A stretch of 6,679 nt of DNA from Prevotella sp. (lineage in GTDB: Bacteria > Bacteroidota > Bacteroidia > Bacteroidales > Bacteroidaceae), in NCBI GenBank assembly GCA_017623335.1, contig JAGAPI010000098.1, positions 1 to 6,679 on the forward strand, in the 5' to 3' direction. A program made the translations under genes and the position numbers. Below are positions 1 through 4,001 of the stretch, one piece after another. The notes under the pieces are model-generated. The model made no database searches and was not told where the DNA came from. It saw only the letters and a program-made list of their open reading frames with translations. The stretch's first letter is position 1; every line of letters begins with the position of its first letter.

Positions 1-207
1 CAGCCTTAGCATATACAGGCTGAATTGCCTTACTGACTTCTTTATGTTTACCAGATACCCCGTGACCAACAGAAATGCCGGCATCAGAAACTTAATGTTC
101 CATCTTATGCTCGGGTACGTGTCGCAAAAAAAAGCGATGTGCCGCAGCACCACCAGCACTATCAGGACAAACTTGATGAAATCTATCGATTGGTCTCTTT
201 GTTTCAT
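1..207 (-). CDS. Acyltransferase 3 (AT3) family membrane protein, N-terminal 69 residues only
   Basis: This is the 5' end of a minus-strand gene that leaves the window at base 1. Sixty-nine codons are open from the ATG at 205-207 to the edge, and an in-frame TGA at 223-225 limits any upstream extension. The product begins with a short polar stretch (MKQRDQSIDFIKF) leading into a first hydrophobic helix at residues 13-27, and a second hydrophobic segment ends in FLLVTGYLVN (about residues 45-54), which resembles the family's FFxxSGY region. Lys12 and His23 fit the (R/K)-x10-H motif of AT3 proteins, where the His is thought to be catalytic. Family members move acyl groups, often acetyl, onto cell-surface sugars such as O-antigen, capsule or peptidoglycan. 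The substrate cannot be told from this fragment. It lies 139 bases downstream of the DUF4924 gene on the same strand, and I saw no convincing promoter in between. The family call rests on motif memory and a partial protein. Confidence 0.8.
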   Translation of the reverse strand, partial: MKQRDQSIDFIKFVLIVLVVLRHIAFFCDTYPSIRWNIKFLMPAFLLVTGYLVNIKKSVRQFSLYMLRL

Positions 208-346
208 AATCAACAAACACGTTCAGTTTTTACTATTCAACAATAAATGTTGCTCCCTTTTCACATTCACAATATTTTTTTTATATACCTGATATACGGT
301 CGCTGTATTAAGCAATATTATCCTTAAAGTTGTGAAGATGATTTCA

Positions 347-889
347 TCAGAACTCCAACGGCTCCTGTTTGTCCTTCATATAATAGTCGTTGAGCATACC
401 AATGAGCGTGGTTATCTCCTTCACGGCATGTGCTGTGTTTGTCGATATCTCCTTTTTTTTGAGCCTCAGCATCATCGTGCCATAAAGCGAGTTGAAACAA
501 GTCTCCACCTCGTGCTCCTCCTTGTTGGCGCCACGGTTGCGCAGCTCCACGATATATGGCAGCACCTTATAGTATTCTGATGAGTAGAATGGGTATTTAG
601 TGCTGCCGAGCAACTGCTGGTGAAGCTCGCACAGCTTCTGCAGCGTGACGGCGTTGATCTGCAGATGACCTTTCTCGCGCTTGCCCTCGCTGTTCATCAT
701 CCGTATGAGGTTGCCAAACCAATCGGCCTCCTCTTCCTTCTGCTCGTCGGTGTAGTCAAAACGGTCGATATACTCGCGCTGAATTCGTGCCAGCGAACAT
801 CCAAAGGCACGGATGGTGTCCTCCACCTGCCACATATATAATAGGTATTCGGCAATATTTGTCTCTCTCAATTTTGCTGCAATAAACAT
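347..889 (-). CDS. DUF4924 family protein
   Basis: A 180-residue soluble protein with no signal peptide or membrane helix. The N-terminus (MFIAAKLRETNIAEYLLYMWQ), the central EKGHLQIN stretch (residues 72-79) and the KYPFYSSEYYKVLPYIVELR region (about 98-117) match what I recall of DUF4924, a Bacteroidetes family of about this length with no established function. The sequence is rich in charged residues and predicted helix, with acidic patches near residues 47-56 and 123-129. The ATG at 889 is the natural start: the conserved N-terminal motif begins there, and the preceding 39 bases after the exporter gene are AT-rich leader. It is the second gene of an apparent minus-strand operon with the LysE-type exporter, and it has no promoter match of its own in the 39-base gap. 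The pairing hints at a linked role but does not identify it. Confidence 0.85.
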   Translation of the reverse strand: MFIAAKLRETNIAEYLLYMWQVEDTIRAFGCSLARIQREYIDRFDYTDEQKEEEADWFGNLIRMMNSEGKREKGHLQINAVTLQKLCELHQQLLGSTKYPFYSSEYYKVLPYIVELRNRGANKEEHEVETCFNSLYGTMMLRLKKKEISTNTAHAVKEITTLIGMLNDYYMKDKQEPLEF

Positions 890-928
890 ATTCTATATTT
901 ATTTTTATCAATTGCACATTATATATAA

Positions 929-1594
929 TTAGAAAAAACGGTAGAGGTTGGTTACTGTTCCGAAAAGCATGATGACCGAAAATATCATCACCACCGACCC
1001 AATAATCTGGTTGATAATCTTCAACTCACTGTTGTCGAAACGGCTGCCCACCTTGTCAATGAGCCACGTCAGCCCAAACCACCACAGCATGGCTCCGCCC
1101 ACAATACTCAGGAAGCCCACAATCATCTCGAACGAATGGTCGGGAAGCACAAAGGCAAACTGTGCAAACGTTGCCATGAAAAGGAAAATAATCAGCGGAT
1201 TGCTGAAAGTGACGAAAAACGCCGTCACTCCGTTATGGAGCAGCGAGCCCTTGGAGTTCGACGATTTATGAATGTTGCGCGTGGGATCGCTGCGATAGGT
1301 GTAGACACCGAAGATGAGCAGCAGCACGCTGCCTATAATCTGAAGATAAAACTTGTTCTGACCATCATTGACAAAGTCCATCACAAAACTCATACCAAAT
1401 CCTGTGATGGCGGCATAGATGATGTCGCTAACGGCTGCTCCAGCCCCCGTCACCAGTCCATACCAGCGCCCTTTGTTCAGAGTGCGCTGCACACAGAGCA
1501 CTCCCACCGGACCCATCGGAGCCGATGCAATAACACCTATCAAAAGTCCCTTGAACACGAAATTCAATATGTCTATATGTAAATTGAATGGCAT
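929..1594 (-). CDS. LysE/RhtB family exporter
   Basis: A 221-residue inner-membrane protein of the LysE/RhtB class, whose members export amino acids or related small molecules by proton-coupled antiport. Six hydrophobic segments are visible, at about residues 12-33, 46-72, 82-100, 122-147, 155-178 and 194-213, the usual topology and length of the family. Motifs include SAPMGPVG (24-31) in helix 1, the glycine-rich LNKGRWYGLVTGAGAAVSD (39-57), and TFSNPLI (129-135) at the start of helix 4. The frame stays open back to a TTG at 1631-1633, but that codon is part of the promoter, so the ATG at 1592-1594 is chosen. The start MPFNLHIDILNFVFKG leads directly into helix 1. It is co-oriented with the DUF4924 gene 39 bases downstream, probably as one operon. 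The substrate cannot be predicted from sequence. Confidence 0.9.
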   Translation of the reverse strand: MPFNLHIDILNFVFKGLLIGVIASAPMGPVGVLCVQRTLNKGRWYGLVTGAGAAVSDIIYAAITGFGMSFVMDFVNDGQNKFYLQIIGSVLLLIFGVYTYRSDPTRNIHKSSNSKGSLLHNGVTAFFVTFSNPLIIFLFMATFAQFAFVLPDHSFEMIVGFLSIVGGAMLWWFGLTWLIDKVGSRFDNSELKIINQIIGSVVMIFSVIMLFGTVTNLYRFF

Positions 1595-1602
1595 AACGGG
1601 CG

Positions 1603-1633
1603 CAAAAGTACATAAAAAATATGAAAAAAGCAA
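1603..1633 (-). promoter_or_regulatory. Bacteroidetes-type promoter of the exporter-DUF4924 operon
   Basis: Read on the minus strand, TTG at 1633-1631 is followed by a 20-base spacer and then TACTTTTG at 1610-1603. This fits the Bacteroidetes primary sigma factor pattern, a TTTG-like -33 box, 19-21 bases, then a TAnnTTTG -7 box. Only 8 bases separate the -7 box from the exporter ATG, so transcription should start within a few bases of the start codon. No transcript data are available to confirm this. Confidence 0.7.
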
Positions 1634-1661
1634 GATTTTTACGGGATTTTTTCTTTTTTCA
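1622..1661. repeat. 9-bp inverted repeat between the divergent promoters
   Basis: TGAAAAAAG at 1622-1630 and CTTTTTTCA at 1653-1661 are perfect inverted copies separated by 22 bases. Arm centres are 31 bases apart, about three helical turns. Each arm sits in or beside the spacer of one of the two divergent promoters. It could be a regulator site or simply two A/T tracts that happen to mirror each other; low complexity makes the chance explanation strong. Confidence 0.4.
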
Positions 1662-1681
1662 GACTTTTTTGTCTACCTTTG
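1650..1681 (+). promoter_or_regulatory. Bacteroidetes-type promoter of the ROK kinase gene
   Basis: TACCTTTG at 1674-1681 is a perfect TAnnTTTG -7 box. The -33 position at the expected spacing (20 bases) is TTTC at 1650-1653, one base from TTTG and inside a long T-rich stretch. The predicted start near 1686-1690 gives an A-rich leader of about 35 bases before the ATG at 1724, with no Shine-Dalgarno sequence, as is common in this phylum. Confidence 0.65.
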
Positions 1682-1723
1682 TAACCGATTTATCAGAACT
1701 AACAAAAGAAAACAGAATAACAG

Positions 1724-2707
1724 ATGAATTCACAACAGGAAATTAAGCCATACGTAATTGGCTTGGATTTGGGAGGGACCAACTCCGTATTCGGTATCGT
1801 GGACAGCCGTGGCGAAATAAAAGCCACCACCTCAATCAAGACTCAGGGTTATCAGAACGCTGAGGACTATGTAGACGCGGCAGTGGAGGGATTGCAGCTC
1901 ATCATCGACCAGGTGGGCGGCATCGACACCATCAAGGCTATGGGCATAGGTGCGCCAAACGCAAACTTCTACCGCGGCACCATTGAGTATGCGCCAAACT
2001 TGGTTTGGGCAAACAAGTCGGTAGTGCCGCTGGCGCAGATGTTCAGCGAGAGACTCAACAACATTCCCGTGGCAATGACCAACGACGCCAACGCAGCAGC
2101 AATTGGCGAGATGACCTACGGCGTGGCACGCGGTATGAAGAACTTCATCATGATTACCCTCGGCACTGGCGTGGGCAGCGGCATTGTGGTAAACGGTCAG
2201 CTGCTCTACGGCCACGACGGCTTTGCAGGCGAGCTGGGACACGTCACGATGGTTCGCGAGGGCGGCAGACAGTGTGGCTGCGGGCGCACGGGATGTCTGG
2301 AGACTTACTGCTCGGCAACAGGTGTGGCACGCACGGCACGCGAGATTCTCTCACAGACCGACAAGCCTTCACTCCTGCGCGAGCTTGACCCGGAGAAGAT
2401 CACATCGCTCGACGTGTCGATTGCGGCAGGCAAGGGCGACGAGGTGGCAAACGAGATTTTCAAGTTCACAGGCAAGATGCTGGGTGAGGCATGTGCTGAC
2501 TTCGCTGCATTCTCATCACCTGAGGCTTTCGTATTCTTCGGCGGTCTGGTTAAGGCAGGCGACCTGATTATGAATCCTATAAAGGAAGCATACGACAATC
2601 ACATAATGAATATATTCAAGGGCAAGGCAAAGTTCCTTGTAAGCAGCCTCGACGGTGCAAGCGCCGCTGTGCTCGGAGCAAGCGCCATTGGCTGGGACAT
2701 TCAGTAA
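1724..2707 (+). CDS. ROK family sugar kinase (glucokinase-like)
   Basis: A 327-residue cytoplasmic kinase that transfers the ATP gamma-phosphate to a hexose, the entry step into glycolysis or amino-sugar metabolism. The first phosphate-binding loop is GLDLGGTNSVFGIVD (13-27). The catalytic Asp is D121 in TNDANAAAIGE (119-129), and the second phosphate loop is LGTGVGSGIVV (146-156). The ROK zinc site and sugar-contact region is complete: E170 and H173 in GELGH, then C184, C186 and C191 in CGCGRTGCLE. Length is typical for a ROK kinase without the DNA-binding domain of ROK repressors, and no helix-turn-helix precedes the kinase fold, so it should be an enzyme. Bacteroides fragilis RokA, a ROK hexokinase acting on glucose and other hexoses, is a plausible relative, but substrate range cannot be read from motifs, so no symbol is given. 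The start fits: the conserved fold begins about ten residues in, and a promoter lies 43 bases upstream. It appears monocistronic, with a hairpin downstream. Confidence 0.93.
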   Translation: MNSQQEIKPYVIGLDLGGTNSVFGIVDSRGEIKATTSIKTQGYQNAEDYVDAAVEGLQLIIDQVGGIDTIKAMGIGAPNANFYRGTIEYAPNLVWANKSVVPLAQMFSERLNNIPVAMTNDANAAAIGEMTYGVARGMKNFIMITLGTGVGSGIVVNGQLLYGHDGFAGELGHVTMVREGGRQCGCGRTGCLETYCSATGVARTAREILSQTDKPSLLRELDPEKITSLDVSIAAGKGDEVANEIFKFTGKMLGEACADFAAFSSPEAFVFFGGLVKAGDLIMNPIKEAYDNHIMNIFKGKAKFLVSSLDGASAAVLGASAIGWDIQ

Positions 2708-2743
2708 AAAAAAGAAATCAGAAAATAAAGATTAAGTAAATCA

Positions 2744-2838
2744 AGAGGTTAAACCAAATGTCGAGTGCAGCCGACAGTCATAGAACATAATAGTTTTTTG
2801 CCATGAAATCTGCGCTATAGTCATTTGGTTTAACTTTT
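2744..2838. repeat. Long imperfect hairpin, possible terminator or small mobile repeat
   Basis: GTTAAACCAAATG (2748-2760) and CATTTGGTTTAAC (2822-2834) form a perfect 13-bp stem. As RNA it extends by four outer pairs, two of them G-U (2744-2747 with 2835-2838). Inside, after a 3/5-base internal loop, AGTGCAG (2764-2770) pairs with CTGCGCT (2810-2816) with one G-U, and TCAT (2778-2781) can pair with ATGA (2803-2806). The plus-strand side is followed by TTTTCTTATTTTT (2835-2847), so it may end the ROK kinase transcript. The large loop and AT-rich outer arms are unlike a compact intrinsic terminator. A MITE-like element or a structured leader of the downstream operon are alternatives. No gene was found in it. 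Confidence 0.6.
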
Positions 2839-2867
2839 CTTATTTTTACCGGCCACATAACGACAGC

Positions 2868-2902
2868 CCGGACAAACCAGACAGGTCGGACAAAGCCGAC
2901 AA
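2868..2902 (+). repeat. Imperfect 18-base tandem repeat and small hairpin in the hydrolase leader
   Basis: Two consecutive 18-base units starting CCGGACAAAC and TCGGACAAAG agree at about 13 of 18 positions. Within the second unit, GTCGG (2885-2889) and CCGAC (2896-2900) form a 5-bp GC stem with a 6-base loop, ending 19 bases before the ATG at 2920. The tract is GC-rich between AT-rich flanks. It may be a transcript leader structure; no promoter box could be assigned confidently near it. Confidence 0.4.
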
Positions 2903-2919
2903 CAAAAAAACAACAGACA

Positions 2920-3972
2920 ATGAAAAGGATTGTTTTATATTTGGCAATGGCACTCATGCTATTCTCAGCCACAAGCCTGAATGCCCAGAAAAAGAAGCAA
3001 TATGCGCTCTACGCAGTGGCATTCTACAACCAGGAGAATCTTTTCGACACTCTGCACGATGCAGGCAAGAATGACTATCAATATCTGCCCAACGGCTCCT
3101 ACCACTGGACCGGCATGAAATACAAGAGCAAGATAAAGAACATGGCAAAGGTGCTGTCGATGCTCGGCACCACCCACGAGAACCATCCTGTAAAACCAGC
3201 GATAATCGGACTGTCGGAGGTGGAGAACATCAACGTGCTGCGCGACCTTGTGGCAGACGAGAGCCTGCGCAACCGCAACATGAAGATAGTACACATTGAG
3301 GGTCCCGACAAGCGCGGTGTCGACTGCGCCTTTCTCATCGACTCCACACAGTTCAAGCTGAAGGACAGCCGCCTTGTGCAGTATGTATATGAGAACGGTG
3401 ACACTGTACGCAAGACCCGCGGCTATCTCATAGCACGCGGCGAAATGGCAGGCGAGGATGTGGCTGCAATAGTGTGTCACTGGCCAAGCCGCTTTGCAGG
3501 AAGCGAGTTCCGCGAGATGGCAGGCAGACAGGTGAGAGTGGTAAAGGACTCGCTGCTGCGCATCAACCCCGACATGAAAATAATGGTGATGGGCGACATG
3601 AACGACGACCCCGACGACAAGTCGATGAAGGATGCGTTGGGAGCCAAGCGCGAGAAAGAGGACTGCACTGTCGACGACATGTACAACCCATGGTGGAACG
3701 TGCTGCGCAAGCAGAAAACCGGAACACTGCTATATGACGGGAAATGGAACCTGTTCGACCAGATAGTGGTGAGCGGCAATATGCTCAACACAGACAAGAA
3801 ACAGCTGTCATATCTCAAGCCAGAGATTTTCCGCCGCGACTTCCTGTTCCAGACAGAGGGGAAATACAAAGGAAATCCCAAGCGAACACACGCAGGAGGT
3901 GTGTGGCTCAACGGATACAGCGACCACCTGCCAGTGGTGTTGTGGCTGGTGAAGGAGACCACGGGGAACTGA
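2920..3972 (+). CDS. Secreted endonuclease/exonuclease/phosphatase (EEP) family hydrolase
   Basis: A 350-residue metal-dependent hydrolase of the EEP fold, which includes nucleases, sphingomyelinases and inositol phosphatases. A Sec signal peptide is clear: KR at residues 2-3, a hydrophobic core (4-17) and likely cleavage after SLNA at residue 22, so it acts in the periplasm or beyond. The catalytic motifs appear in the usual order: FYNQENLFDT (35-44), Glu in LSEVEN (98-103, metal ligand E100), RGVDCAFL (132-139), CHWPSR (186-191, His187), GDMNDDP (225-231, D226 and N228) and the closing SDH (334-336, the D335-H336 pair). No lipobox or membrane anchor is seen. It is followed 29 bases later by a TonB-dependent receptor gene, probably in one operon, suggesting that it releases a product the receptor imports. 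Whether the substrate is DNA, RNA, a nucleotide or another phosphoester cannot be decided from these motifs. Confidence 0.9.
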   Translation: MKRIVLYLAMALMLFSATSLNAQKKKQYALYAVAFYNQENLFDTLHDAGKNDYQYLPNGSYHWTGMKYKSKIKNMAKVLSMLGTTHENHPVKPAIIGLSEVENINVLRDLVADESLRNRNMKIVHIEGPDKRGVDCAFLIDSTQFKLKDSRLVQYVYENGDTVRKTRGYLIARGEMAGEDVAAIVCHWPSRFAGSEFREMAGRQVRVVKDSLLRINPDMKIMVMGDMNDDPDDKSMKDALGAKREKEDCTVDDMYNPWWNVLRKQKTGTLLYDGKWNLFDQIVVSGNMLNTDKKQLSYLKPEIFRRDFLFQTEGKYKGNPKRTHAGGVWLNGYSDHLPVVLWLVKETTGN

Positions 3973-3974
3973 AA

Positions 3975-4001
3975 ATGAAAACTAAAACAAATAAAAAATA
4001 A
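3975..4001 (+). other. 8-codon mini-ORF abutting the receptor start
   Basis: ATG at 3975 opens a frame encoding MKTKTNKK and its TAA ends at 4001, directly next to the receptor ATG at 4002. It begins two bases after the hydrolase stop. It might couple translation of the two genes, or be a by-product of an A-rich leader in which ATGAAAA is common. No evidence of translation is available. Confidence 0.25.

Noticed and set aside
238..252. Small hairpin CAACA-ATAAA-TGTTG upstream of the acyltransferase start
   Set aside because: A 5-bp AT-rich stem without flanking signals is too weak to call a terminator or operator.
44..292. Plus-strand 82-codon open frame at the left edge
   Set aside because: It is antisense to the acyltransferase fragment, which has a recognisable motif layout and a sensible start.
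266..336. TTCACAA/TTGTGAA inverted repeat (266-272 and 330-336) between the acyltransferase and DUF4924 genes
   Set aside because: Only 7 bp with a 57-base spacer in AT-rich DNA; no T-run in a position that would make it a terminator. Likely chance.
1832..2242. Long minus-strand open frame inside the ROK kinase gene
   Set aside because: It is a shadow of a strongly supported plus-strand gene, with His/Cys/Val-rich low-sense composition.
2841..2848. TATTTTTA as a possible -7 box for the hydrolase operon
   Set aside because: It lacks the final G and the nearest TTTG (2824-2827) is only 13 bases upstream, far short of the 19-21 base spacing.
2778..2972. Minus-strand open frame of 64 codons with a hydrophobic stretch
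   Set aside because: It overlaps the signal-peptide region of the hydrolase on the other strand and runs through the hairpin; its hydrophobicity comes from the A-rich leader and complementary codons. No family resemblance.
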